From assembly GCA_039619475.1 (NCBI GenBank), contig CM077116.1:279883258-279947257 (forward strand): a DNA stretch of 64,000 bases, given 5' to 3'. Shown piece by piece: positions 9,397 to 20,520 of the stretch. The notes beneath the pieces are model-generated. The model did no database searches, was not told the DNA's origin, and saw only the letters and a program-made list of their open reading frames with translations. The DNA comes from Icerya purchasi. Taxonomy: Eukaryota; Arthropoda; Insecta; Hemiptera; Monophlebidae. Each line of letters opens with the position of its first letter. Position 1 is the first letter of the stretch. The translations under genes were made by a program, and so were the position numbers.

Positions 9397-9427
<31 letters not shown>
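9392..9427. repeat. TAA-repeat 3' tail of I-clade element
   Basis: About eleven ATT units on the + strand, i.e. TAA units on the element strand, ending the element only about 60 bp after the ORF2 stop. It serves in place of a poly(A) tail. Confidence 0.75.
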
Positions 9428-9486
9428 CGATTGATCGGGCGCAGGCTGCACTAACGGGCCATATGCACCCAGGGGCTGGCTAGAGT

Positions 9487-12392
9487 CTAGATGAGATTTA
9501 ATAGCTTAAGCGACTGCAGGAACCGGAAAACACTATGGATATGTGAGGAAGATTGAAATAGGAGCTGAGGTAGGGAGGCGGGGAGGCTGTGCTGGGTTCG
9601 GGTAAGACTTGTGTGGGATATGCGGAGTCTGGTAAGAACAATATTATTCTTTCTTGATCGGAACGGAGAGGATATGTGTGATAGAGGATTAGGTTTTACG
9701 GGGAGGAGTTGATTTTGATGGTTGGACTTCCATGCACGGACCCAAGATTTGGTTATGCGTGATCTCAGGAATTGCTTAGTATCGTTAGAGGAAACAAACC
9801 GGGAGGTGAGAAGAGGGAGTGTGGAGGCCTCTTTAGCAGCTCGGTCAATGGCCTCATTGCCCGGCAAGCCAACATGGCTGGGGATCCACATAAAAGTTAT
9901 CGAGACATGGGATTTGCTAAGGAGGTCATGGAGAAGTAATATGCGTTGTAACAGCGCGTTGTCGGTGTGACAGTTACAAAGTGCCTTTAGGACAGAGAGC
10001 GAGTCGGAGAGGATAAGGTATTTGGAGTGAGGTGGAGCAGCTGTTAGGAATTCCAAGCACTTGAAAATGGCAAATGATTCGGCTGAGAATATGGAACACA
10101 CCTTGGAAAGACGGAAGCGATGAGTTTGTTATCGAACGTTACTCCAAGGTAGCGCACTGTGTCCTGGAACTGAAGGTCAGAGTTGTAGAGGGAAATTTCA
10201 GGGTGCTGGCTGCACTTGGTGGTTCGGTGGAAGTCCATACAAATCGTTTTTTCCGCAGAAAATTTGAATCCTCGCGTTGATGCCCATTCAGCTATTTCGT
10301 TGATGCACCGTTGCAAGATTACGCTTGCTCTGATTGGCGACGACGATTGAAGGGTTATTGTCAGATCATCTGCAAACAGGCTGAAATGTATCGGCGGTCG
10401 AATGGCTCGTCTGATGTCGTTGATGGCCAACAAGAAAAGTGTTACACTAAGGATGCATCCTTGGGGTACGCCATTCTCCACCTGGAACAACCGCGAAAAA
10501 GTGTTGCCTAATCGGACTTTAATTTGCCTGTTGGTTAGGAAATTCTGGATCAATCTGGCCATGCGGCCTCGGATTCCTGCTTTATATAAGTTGGAAAGTG
10601 CCTGATACCTCCATACCGTGTCGTACGCCTTTTGTAGGTCAAAGAAAACCGCATACAAATGTGTGCGGTTGCTGAGTGCTTTTTGGGCCTTCAGTTGTAG
10701 ATCTAGGATAGCCTGCATTGCTGAGCGATGTTTGCGGAAACCATATTGATTTGGAAGGAATATGTTGTTCATTTCCAAGGTCCAGGTTAGTCTCTTTTGG
10801 ATAACTTTTTCAAATAATTTCCCCAGAATGCTAGTTAACGCAATGGGTCGGTAGCTATTCGCTTCCGTTTTACTTTTCCCCTTCTTCAGTATAGGGATTA
10901 TAGTGGCTATTTTCCAATTTGTAGGGAAAATTCCCATGTTCCATAGCCTGTTCAGGATATGGAGCAGGTATAATTTAGCCGATTCGTGGAGGTGTTTCAA
11001 CATGATTGGATGGATATCGTCTGGTCCTGGTGAAGAGTCCCGGATATTATACTGGATGCAGTGTTCCAGCTCGCCTAGCTGAATTGGGCAGTTGTAGCTT
11101 TCCTCATCGCAGGAGTCGAAGGGAATTGGGACGGCTTCCATCTTTTGCTTGAGTTGTAGGAATTCTGTGTCATAGCTGGAGTTGGATGACACAGCCGAGA
11201 AATGAGAGGCCAACAGGTCGGCCATCTCGGTGGTATTGGTAATGAGGGAATCTTCCTTGGATAAAGCGGAAACAGCTGTTTGGTGGTTCTTCCCCTCAAT
11301 CAGCCGGATCTTCCTCCACACTGCTGGGATCGACGAAAATTGGTTGATGGAGGAAGTAAGAACTTGCCAGCACTTCTTTTTGGCTGCTCTTATGAGGGTG
11401 CGTGCGTATGCTCGACGTTTACGATACTCAATCAGGTTAGCTAATGAGTTTCGTCTTTTGAGTGTTCTTAGCGCTTTTTTTCGGCGGTCGATTGCCTTTG
11501 AGATATTACTGTTCCACCAGGGCACACGTTTTCTTGCGCAAGGATTACCTGAAGAGACAGGTATAGCCTTACGTCCAGCTTGGATTATGACAGTAGTTAG
11601 GAACTCGATATCCTCCTCTACATTGTCCCTATGACCGGCGTGAATCATTGTGCTGTTTGTGAACATTGTCCAGTTGGCTTCACTTATTTTCCATCTCTGA
11701 TATCGAGAAGGCTGGTAGCTGGATGCTTTATATGAGAGGAAGATGGGGTAGTGATCGCTATCGCACAGATCATTGTGGCACTGCCAATCCACCTCATTTA
11801 TAAGGTCGGTTGAGATCAGCGTGAGGTCGATCGCGGAAAAAAGTCCTGTTTTTGAGTCAAAGTGCGTTGGTTGGTTTTGATTGTTTAGTAGAGCTATATC
11901 ATGGTTGATGAGCAGATGCTCAATTTGGTTACCTCTGGAATCTTGACGTCTGGAGCCCCACGTATGGCTATGAGCGTTGAAGTCGCCGAGCAGGATGAAT
12001 GGCTTTGGTAGTTGTTTTATAATATTCTCGAACTCCTGTTTCGAGGTTTGTTGGTTGGGTGGGATGTAAACGTTACATACTGCGATGGGTTTGCGGTGGA
12101 TTGTAGGAATTGTTATTGAGACCACGACTGCTTGGATTTCAGCGCTGATTGGAAGCTGGACTGCCTGAGGAATGAAATTGTGGACTAGAGTTAGTACCCC
12201 ACCAGCTGCGATCAGGTGCGAGGTATCGTCAAATCTGAATGATTTGTAGTTGCGTATAGTAAGCCCTTGGTTAGCCTTCAGATGAGTTTCTTGAATACAG
12301 ATTACTGGTGGCTGGTGCTGTGCTATTAGCGTTTTAAGCTCAGCTAAGTGCAAGAGAGCACCGTTTATATTCCATTGCAAAATTTTATTCAT
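9487..12392 (-). pseudogene. I-clade ORF2 (APE-RT-RNase H) with internal deletion
   Basis: From an ATG at 12392 the frame stays open for about 750 codons of recognisable protein. APE: LQWNINGALLHLAELKTLI, QETHLK, LGDFNAHSHTWGS, CDSDHYPIFL. RT: PGPDDIHPIMLKHL, SYRPIALTSILGKLFEK, YGFRKHRSA, FFDLQKAYDTVW, GVPQGCILS, FADD near residue 672, and RYLGVTFD. At about 10120 the frame changes straight into RNase H (FSAESFAIFKCLEF), skipping the RT thumb-connection region and the TDG that holds the first RNase H Asp. The rest of RNase H (LILSDSLSVLKAL, WIPSHVGLPGNEAIDRAAKEA) is open to 9487 and ends FLQSLKLLNLI, the family C-terminus, but the Cys-His motif before it is missing. RT motifs are intact, yet the protein is broken. 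Confidence 0.88.
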
Positions 12393-13731
12393 GGTTCACT
12401 GACTCAGTTTCCGAGTCGGTAGCACCGCCACGTATCGCCTTAATCAACCTGGACAATTTGTTCTTGATCCCTTGCCCTACGATAAATTTTTTTAGGACAG
12501 GCAACGAATTGGAGAGCTGTATTGGATCAAAGTTCATTTGTGAGACTGCCTCAATGTAATTAGTTTCCGTGAGGATCGCAAACATTATATCTTCGAACTG
12601 GTCAGGTGTGATTTCGTAGCGGCCCGCATTTTTCTCCATTTCCTCTTTTGCTGCTTTGATCGTCTCTAATAATTGGTCAGTTTTGTCTTCAGTTATTCTT
12701 ATCTTTTTGGGTTTCGGAGGCAGTTTCTCCGATTTTGTAATGGAGGTGGTATCGATTGATGAGGAAGAGGTGGAGGAAGAAATTGCTCGTTTGAAAACTG
12801 TGGCAGAGGGAGTTATGAAGTTGCAGTCTTCCGTTGACTGAATGTCCATCCGTTCTTCTCCTTTGGCTCCATCCATTATAAAGGAAGCCTTGGTGTTGTC
12901 CGCATTTGGGAGGCTTTTGTCACTCGTTTCTGTGGCTGCACAGTGAGCTGCCAGGTGGCCCTTCTGCTTACATCGATAGCACACGGAGCCTTCTTCGGCT
13001 AGAAATATCCGATATTTGGTATTGTCATGAGTGATAACTAAACTGTCTGGTATAAGCGTGGCTGCATCGGGAGCAATGTAGAATTGTTTTTTGTTGGTTA
13101 GGATATGTGCTAGCGCGGATGATGCAAAGCCTGCTCGGATAGTGGTGATAGGCGATAACGGCGCTATGTTGTGTCTCCTTAGCTCCTCTTCAATCACGGC
13201 GGTAGGGATACTGGGGCAGACATGAGAAATTATGATGCGCTTAGCTGGGTTGATCAAGCGTCGGATACTAGTTGACTGGTTATTGATTGTTATAACTCTG
13301 TTCTGCTCGATGATGTCATCAACTATTTGCTTAGACGTAAAGAAGATGCAAAATCTTTGATTCGGCATACGGTAGGCTGCTTTGATGTGATGAGGGTTGA
13401 CAAATTCGGTGACTTTTTCTACATACTCGATTTGTTTAACACCGTCGATGGTAGGGATTACTATTGCGTGTGTTTTGTCCAGCACTGGTTCTTTGTTTGC
13501 GACTGTTGCGTAGGAGGTGGGATGCAGTTGTTGACTAATTGGGTTGAGCATCGTATCAGTATCGGGCGGTACAGGTGTGGAATGAACAGATGCGTTTTCT
13601 CTTGGTTCGTTGTTAGATTGTTTAGGCGTATTAACGGGGCCTGGTCTGCTTGTCGCAGACTTGTTGGCTATTTTTTGGCTTATCGGTTTGCTAACATCAA
13701 GTTTAGTGTCTTTCTTTGATTTAGTCGACAT
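12385..13731 (-). CDS. I-clade ORF1: Gag-like protein with CCHC knuckle
   Basis: A 448-residue ORF1 from the ATG at 13731 (the frame is open upstream, but only a GTG precedes). It is expected to bind element RNA. The N-terminus is Ser/Thr/Pro/Lys-rich and disordered-looking. A central region (about 95-240) resembles the RNA-recognition-like part of I-factor ORF1. A CCHC knuckle, CYRCKQKGHLAAHC, lies near residue 255. A Ser-rich stretch and a Lys/Glu-rich helix follow, and the end (about 370-440) is helical. The TAA stop lies at 12387-12385, so it overlaps the ORF2 start by 8 nt (CATGAATAA). Confidence 0.85.
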   Translation of the reverse strand: MSTKSKKDTKLDVSKPISQKIANKSATSRPGPVNTPKQSNNEPRENASVHSTPVPPDTDTMLNPISQQLHPTSYATVANKEPVLDKTHAIVIPTIDGVKQIEYVEKVTEFVNPHHIKAAYRMPNQRFCIFFTSKQIVDDIIEQNRVITINNQSTSIRRLINPAKRIIISHVCPSIPTAVIEEELRRHNIAPLSPITTIRAGFASSALAHILTNKKQFYIAPDAATLIPDSLVITHDNTKYRIFLAEEGSVCYRCKQKGHLAAHCAATETSDKSLPNADNTKASFIMDGAKGEERMDIQSTEDCNFITPSATVFKRAISSSTSSSSIDTTSITKSEKLPPKPKKIRITEDKTDQLLETIKAAKEEMEKNAGRYEITPDQFEDIMFAILTETNYIEAVSQMNFDPIQLSNSLPVLKKFIVGQGIKNKLSRLIKAIRGGATDSETESVNHE

Positions 13732-14040
13732 CGTGCGTCTAGGCACGAGTCAGAGTACGGAGATGACGCGCGGCGGTTTAGATAAAACCGCGCTAGTGGA
13801 AATATGTGCAAACGAGTTAGATTATAGTATACAATGAAATAAAATAAATCGGCCTCACCGTAAGCTTCTTCTTATCAGTAGACTGATAACGGAACCGACA
13901 TTAACGCGAACGCGAACAATCAACTTATTTCACATTAACGGGCAGTTACATGATAGCGCACGAAATAAGTATAAAATAATTTACTTTAATCAATTAAAGT
14001 AAATACCTTAATTTAAAAAAAAAAAAAACGTTTTCAGGCA
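13732..14040. other. 5' region of I-clade element and A-rich junction
   Basis: CpG-containing DNA upstream of the I-clade ORF1, presumably 5' UTR with an internal promoter, fading into AT-rich DNA. An A run at about 14015-14028 may mark the outer boundary or an unrelated insertion. I could not place the 5' end. Confidence 0.4.
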
Positions 14041-17000
14041 TACCATGGGCATCAGCTAATAGCACAGAGTAAAAACTAAAACTAAAGACACGCTCACAAA
14101 AAAACGTGTTCCTAAAGTAAGTTATTTTAATTTATTAAAGGGAGTTATTTTATACTTATTTTTGTTTATTATTGAGGTATTTATTTATTTTATAAATATT
14201 AACAAACAGATATGGATTTATTTGCAAATGTTTACATTCAATTTTAGGTTCCTTAACTCCCTTCCGAATCTGAGGCTAAGAGATTCAGCTAGCGCTGTCT
14301 TGAACTACAAAATCTATTTCCATCATCTTATTCTTACTGTCGGAGGTGGTGTAGCTTTTATCGGTTAGTTTCTCTTGAAAATTTCTCTTTTTGTTCCCTT
14401 TTGGACTCATCTGCCGGATAATTAAATATCGATTCGGAACATCGGCGACCGAAAAACCGACGAAAAACTACGGTTACCGAAAGTGAGTAGTGTTTTTAGC
14501 TGTCGCGTGCCGAGCGGCCAAAATGAGTCTGCGAAACGAAAAATATAATTCTGAAAAAGAAATTAATTTTTCACGATAACAAACGCTTTCAACGCTCGAA
14601 ACATATCCGCATTGTATACGGAACTGCCTCCGGTAATGGACAATAATGTTCGTTGGTTAGTCACGATAGGGGACCGATAATTGCAAACTTGTTTGAACTG
14701 CTGGTATGATGTTTCGCTGGGCAAAGAAAAATTCATTATAGATTTTATCTTTCATAAGTTGCGCAACAGATTATCGACGCAAACCGTTATATGTGTACAA
14801 TACAAGTATATTTGTACATCTGTTTACAGGCACTTGGGCACTACAACACCCCAACGAAAATGAAAAACTAAATGTCTGAGAGATTCGTTCGATATTTTTC
14901 AGGTAAATAATAATTTAAGACGTCTCCTAAAGATTTTCCGGTTTTTCTTTCAGTTCGAAATTAACGCATTTGACTAATAATCGATATAAAATCAAAAGAA
15001 TACTAAAAAAAAAAAAAAGAACTGATATCGGTGTTTTCTACAATACTCCGAATTTGTCGTGTAAAGGATATTTATAAAATTGTATTCCGCAATAAATGAA
15101 TTGATTTTAATCGACCTCTAGCGTAGAAGGAAAATCAACAAAGCATACAAATGCGCGAAATCGCGACATTTGATTTAAATACCGAGTAAAATAGTTTTAA
15201 GCTATGCAATAAAAGAAATTTATACTTTTTCCATATACGAGTGTATATACAGCAGGGAGCAAAAGTCAGGGTGCACTATTCAAAACTGAACGTGTGCGTT
15301 GGCACCCTGATTTTTGCTCACCCCTGTATATTACTGAAAACGTCATGACGTACCACCGGCGAAGGTGAGTAAAGTAATTAAAAATTATAGCGAGCGTTTC
15401 TTGTGTAGGCTAGTAATAACCCGAACCCGCTGTCAGTTGATTTATTAGACACTCAGGCAACAACAATCACAGACTATATATGTATATATATATGTATATA
15501 TATATATATGCCTCAAGATCTTCTCCACGTCGGTTTAATTGACTGGTAAAGCAACGCGGAGTGTTATTGTTGTATGGTATCTCCCATCATGTCATAACCT
15601 ACATTCCAATTGCTTATTGGCTACATTAGCCAGATCGCAAATTTAGAAAAAAATGTGTTCAAATTTAATATGCGTAGAAGTTTAATATAACTAGAAAAAC
15701 AGTAAAACTTGTATAGAAATAAATTTTAAACATCCTTTTTTTTATTTCTATTTTAACTACACTTTGCCTTTAGGCTTCCGCTGCTTAATAAAAAAATTTA
15801 AATTATAGATACCGGATTAATTTGATGGAATAGTTTTTCCGACTTCCAGAAGTTCCTCGCTTATGGTATTTTTTTTTATTTTTTATATTAGTTCGCATAT
15901 AACTCAAACTCATATTCATACGGTCACCGATTTTACTGATTCTTTGTCTATTAGAAAGCGTACCAACTCAGACCGTGTGAGTATTGATGAAAATCGTTGA
16001 ACTGAGTGGTATTCGTTGAAAAACGTGAAAAAATATGGCGCCTTTAGATCATTTTTTTTTTCTTCATATTTTTTATTAGTACAACAGAGGTAATTTACTT
16101 AAAGAACTATCAGTTTGCAAAATTACCAACGGGAGTGTAGCTTTTGTTTTTCTTTTTTTTTTTTTTTTTTTTTTACCGTAAATAAAATAAAGAAGTCGGT
16201 ATTTTTATTCTTTCTTTAAGCATAAAATATATGTGGAGAATAATGTAGCAAAAAAGTTGATTTTTAGCAAGTCTAAAAATTGTAAAATAAAATCTTAAAA
16301 AAAAAACAACTCCAAGATTTATTATAAAAATTTAATAAAAATGCATTAAAAAGTAAAAAATAATTATGTATTCGATGAAATATATATATATATATTTGAG
16401 AGTGATATAACTTACAAGTGATATTATCGTAATTCTTATACAACATTAATACCTTAATTAAAATAAAATTCATATTACGTATTAAAATAATAATTAAAAA
16501 CTGCATTAAATATTCATCGAATTGTTGCTAGATATTGTAAATTTTGATTTCCGTGCCGACTCTAATAAAGGTATTGTATAAGAATTACCCTAATACATAG
16601 TATCAGCACTTAAATCACTCTGAAATATATTTTCTTATCGGGAATAATGATTTTTTACTTTTTAGTGAGTTTTTATGAAATTTTTATAATAAACCTTGAA
16701 GACGATATTTTTCTTTTCTTAAATATTTTATTGGATAATTAATTTATTATCGCCGAGGAAACCCTTCCAGTTTATCGGTTAGAAGTAGACACTATCGAAA
16801 CGAATTTATCACAGTTTATGAGAAGGTGGTATGCAATTTTATAGATTGGCTATCGAAAACTGATGAGTTCCCGAAGATGTGCGCCAATAATATACATATA
16901 ATTCCGAGCCGAAAATTTTTTCGTACTTGGGAGTTTTTTGCGCTGTGATTTTAAGATGAATTACCCTATCTCGGATCACCCCCGTAACTTATGATTTTCT

Positions 17001-20000
17001 GTTACAGTACAATTCTCGACAACATTCCGACTTCGGTTAGTAATCGCAGGTGTATCGTTTGTCGCCCGAGATGATGCAAGTCGGTTAAAATGAAACATTT
17101 TTAAACCTCGACCGTACTCGGGGAATGCACGGGGAGCTGTTTAATATTAGCTTTAGATGATTTGCCTTCGCTAGTAGAGTTATGGTGAAATAGTGGATTA
17201 GCCTTCGGATGGGAAGAGCTGGGGCTTTCCGGCTAGAGCAAGTTTCCTGCACACGTAGAGCTGATACGGTAAAACCGGTGAAAACCGTGCAACGTGAATT
17301 GTATCTTGAAGAGGAAATTGCTATGCCGAGCGTATAATATACTACCGAATATATCTGATATCTTTGAACGAACTCATAGGCGATAAATTGATCGTAGTTT
17401 GTACGTACTTTTTATTAAAGTAATTGCGGTCATTCGACGTATTTCTCACGGGGAGGAGAGCTTCGATATGATTTGCTCGGGCGGGTGTCAGAAGTGAAAA
17501 ATGATTCCAAAGCAAGTTGCGCACAGCTGAAATTGTAGACTGCCGTACAGATGTAAGCGACGTCGCAACTTGTACGTACAATGAAATTTAACGGATGGAG
17601 AATTTGAAACCGGTACCTTAACGGCACCGTAATTCCGACCTATTTCATTTGCAGCACGAGCGGTTTCCGCAATCGGGGTTCCGCGCGAAATGTTCAAATC
17701 ATCCGCGGACCGTTTATACAGCGGCGGAACACACGTTACGTCACTGATCGCCGTTAGAAATAATAAATATTAGACGGGACACAGCATGTTGTGGTTTTTG
17801 GCCGCTGCTGCTGGACACAGTGAATCGGACCCGAATCGATCTATCAGACAGAATTAACAAAATGTACCGTATTATCTCATATATTTTTTTGCATTGAGCA
17901 TTTTAATTAGAAAGCACATACATGTTCCCCCCCCCCCCCCTCTCGGGATAGAAACAAAAGAAAAAATGAGGAATGGAACTTAAATTTTAATTCCGCTTGC
18001 ACGTATACCGCACCACCACCGGGTGGTCGAGGATCGTCGGGGAAATTACCAAAAAAGGAAGGGACTTATTATCGAATTAATCTCTGAAATATACAGCTGC
18101 TTGGCTGAAAAGCAAGTTAGCGATATCGCTAGCTGGAGATAGTGGTGATTTACACTGTCCGTATTTTAATACTGGAACGACGGCCTTTTGACTTTATTAC
18201 ATATCCGTGTAAAACTTTGTACCTGAATGTTTAATGAAAACACGTCATCCGATGCGGGAAGTTAAGCTTTCGGGAAATTTAGCAGCCGGAGGATTGCCGG
18301 AGCGTACATACCCCGTGTAATTGTTAACCTATCTTGGAACGGAAAAAGGAAAATGAACAATTAGCGTTTTTTTGACGATTTTATCCAAGATCTCTTTAGA
18401 AGACGTGAATAAACAATAAGGAAACGGCGAAGGTGGCGTTTTGCTTCTATTCATAGTATCTTGCGATTCACAGGTGATTTTATCGGCAATTTATCGAATT
18501 GACAGATTCGAAGAAAAGTTTTCCGCTTTCCGTTCAGTACGAGGCGACGTGTTTCAGTGCAAATTTTACGAAAGAGACTTATATCATCTTCGGTCAATCT
18601 GGCGGTTGGAAACTTGGCGGGCATGTTTTTCTTTCTCTCGACAGGTTACTCTTAGCGGGGAAGGTTCCGCATCGTGGTCGAATTTATCGACAATCGCGTT
18701 AATTCAGCGGAGGATCGTTCGGTAAATAAATGCCAATTTTACTGCCACGAAATACATTGTGGTAGTTTTTAAACTGACCAGTAATGACTATAGGAAAATG
18801 CTTACAAATCGTTGTGATCGAGTCGTTTTGCGGGAGTTAGCGATGCTGTGCCCGTATTCGATAGCGCAGAGAAGGTGTCTTCTCGGCTGTTTTTAGTAAT
18901 ACTGTGCAATTTCGTTTCCGCTGTGTCGTTTACATCAGCGGCAAGCATTTGTATTTGTTTCATTTTTCGGAAGCATAGGTAAAAAAAGTTAAACTTGATC
19001 TGTTTTAAAAGATTGAAAATCTACCGAAAAAGATTGTCGTTTCGATAGTAGTGCGGCAAAGTCACGAACCTGCCCGGATTTAATGCTACCATATTGAGAA
19101 AAAATTCATCCGGAAGGTGGTACAGTTTTGATGATGTTACCGGTTGATTTGTTTCGATCGGGGTTTCTTAAAAACAAGTAACTGTCGCTTACGGATAATT
19201 GACAGAGTTCGAATAATTTGATAACGAAGAATTTTTAATTTTTTGGTAAACTTGGCGATTATAATTTTTATAGATTTGTCTTTGGTTTTTATTTAATTGG
19301 GTAAATGATATACTGTTCAATGTTACCAATACGTCCGTGTAATGTGAAAATGTGACCTATATTAAGAGATCGAGAAAATTTTCCTATTACCTGTTTTCTC
19401 GTGTTTTACACTGTTGGCCTTTTTGTGCCCATAATCGGCATTTCGATTTCATCATCCGTTTATTCTTCTTTTCCGCAGGTTCCGTATGATATTATATTGT
19501 TTTAATTGGCTTTATGTTTTTTGGGGGTTGCAATTTTCTATGTGCGATATTTTCCTGCGAAGATACGACTTTATTGAATAGAATGATTAGAGAAGAGTAA
19601 TAGGATTATATTAAAATTCCGATAAAAAGTTGTGTCATCTGAAACCTTCCTGTAATATTCGGGAATTTCTAAATTTACACTTGAAACTTTTACGGACAAC
19701 TCTGTCCATTATGGTAATTCGTTAATCTGAAATACAATTATGACAGGCGCGATTTTCAATAAATCGTTCTGTAAGTTCTTTTTCTGTTGATATATCGGAT
19801 ATACGCTTCTATACAAATTAAATCGAAATATCGAATATTTTTATGAATAAAATTAAAGTAGAAAAAAAAAAAAGAAGTATTCGAAAGTGATCGCAAGTGA
19901 TTTTATTGTCTCCGGTTATAATGTTGAAAGTGGTAAAATCTAATCGATCACTTCCGAAACTCAAATTGTTCTTGTCATTTTCTAATACATATTCGGTCTT

Positions 20001-20330
20001 TGTAGCAACCCTTTTTAAAAAATGAAATAGTAAATAACTAAATAAATTCTCTATCGAATTATTCATTTATTTTTAGTCGTTTTCATTATTTTTCCATCAC
20101 GAGCCAATAATGCTTGTCGACGAATCATCTATATTCTAAAGACTTATAAAAATCGATCTCTTAATATAGGTCACATTTTCACATTACACGAACGTATTCG
20201 TAACATTATTGTTGCAGCATTATTTTATCTATGATGATGCAATTTAGTTTACTCCCAAAATTTTTAGCGGGTTTCCCGATCAATATGTTCATTTAACATA
20301 GTTACTACCGATACGTTTTCCCCTATTCCA
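14041..20330. other. Long unique non-coding stretch
   Basis: More than 6 kb without a supportable ORF or transposon apart from the small palindrome at 15250. Many CpG dinucleotides remain, notably at 16.7-18.8 kb. Short simple repeats occur: AT/GT repeats at about 15476-15508, a T run near 16148-16174, an AT run at 16381-16394, and a C run at about 17928-17940. Short ORFs in all frames look random. It could be intronic or intergenic host DNA with regulatory content; nothing in the sequence lets me choose. Confidence 0.5.
15250..15326. mobile_element. 77-bp Tc1/mariner-type palindromic MITE
   Basis: Two 25-bp inverted ends: CAGCAGGGAGCAAAAGTCAG at 15250 and, read from the other side, CAGGGGTGAGCAAAAATCAG at 15326, with about four mismatches over 25 positions. 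TA lies directly outside both ends (15248-15249 and 15327-15328), the duplication expected of Tc1/mariner. The core between the ends is only about 27 bp, so this is a minimal non-autonomous copy. Confidence 0.7.
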
Positions 20331-20334
20331 TTTT

Positions 20335-20520
20335 GATCAGCGCGCTAGTCTACCGGTTAAGGTGCTTGGCTACCAAATCAGAGGTTACGAGAGAGGCGAC
20401 CGGAAGAAAGAAACCGACCCCTCTACTGAGAGCACATTGTAAATCTTAACTTCACAATCCTTATCACAAGGGTCTTTCTTACTTTTATTCTATTTTATCT
20501 AAAACAAATTTTAATAAGAA
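20335..20520 (+). mobile_element. tRNA-derived SINE-like sequence
   Basis: The sequence from CGCGCTAGTCTACCGGTTAA through GGTGCTTGGCTACCAAATCA to GAGGTTACGAG follows the layout of a tRNA with an A box (TAGTCTACCGGTTAAG) and the start of a B box (GGTTACGAG). The TTCGA part of the B box is degraded, so it is not a functional tRNA gene. AT-rich sequence follows as the SINE body. The right limit is approximate. Confidence 0.6.

Larger units (their letters stand above)
9392..13980 (-). mobile_element. I-clade LINE with internally deleted ORF2
   Basis: An element of about 4.6 kb read on the - strand: 5' region (about 13980-13732, outer limit uncertain), ORF1 13731-12385, ORF2 12392-9487 with a break, and a short 3' UTR ending in a TAA repeat (ATT repeat on the + strand, 9392-9427). 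TAA-repeat tails are known from the Drosophila I factor, and the ORF2 layout APE-RT-RNase H with a CCHC ORF1 fits the I clade. I could not identify a convincing target site duplication. Confidence 0.8.
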
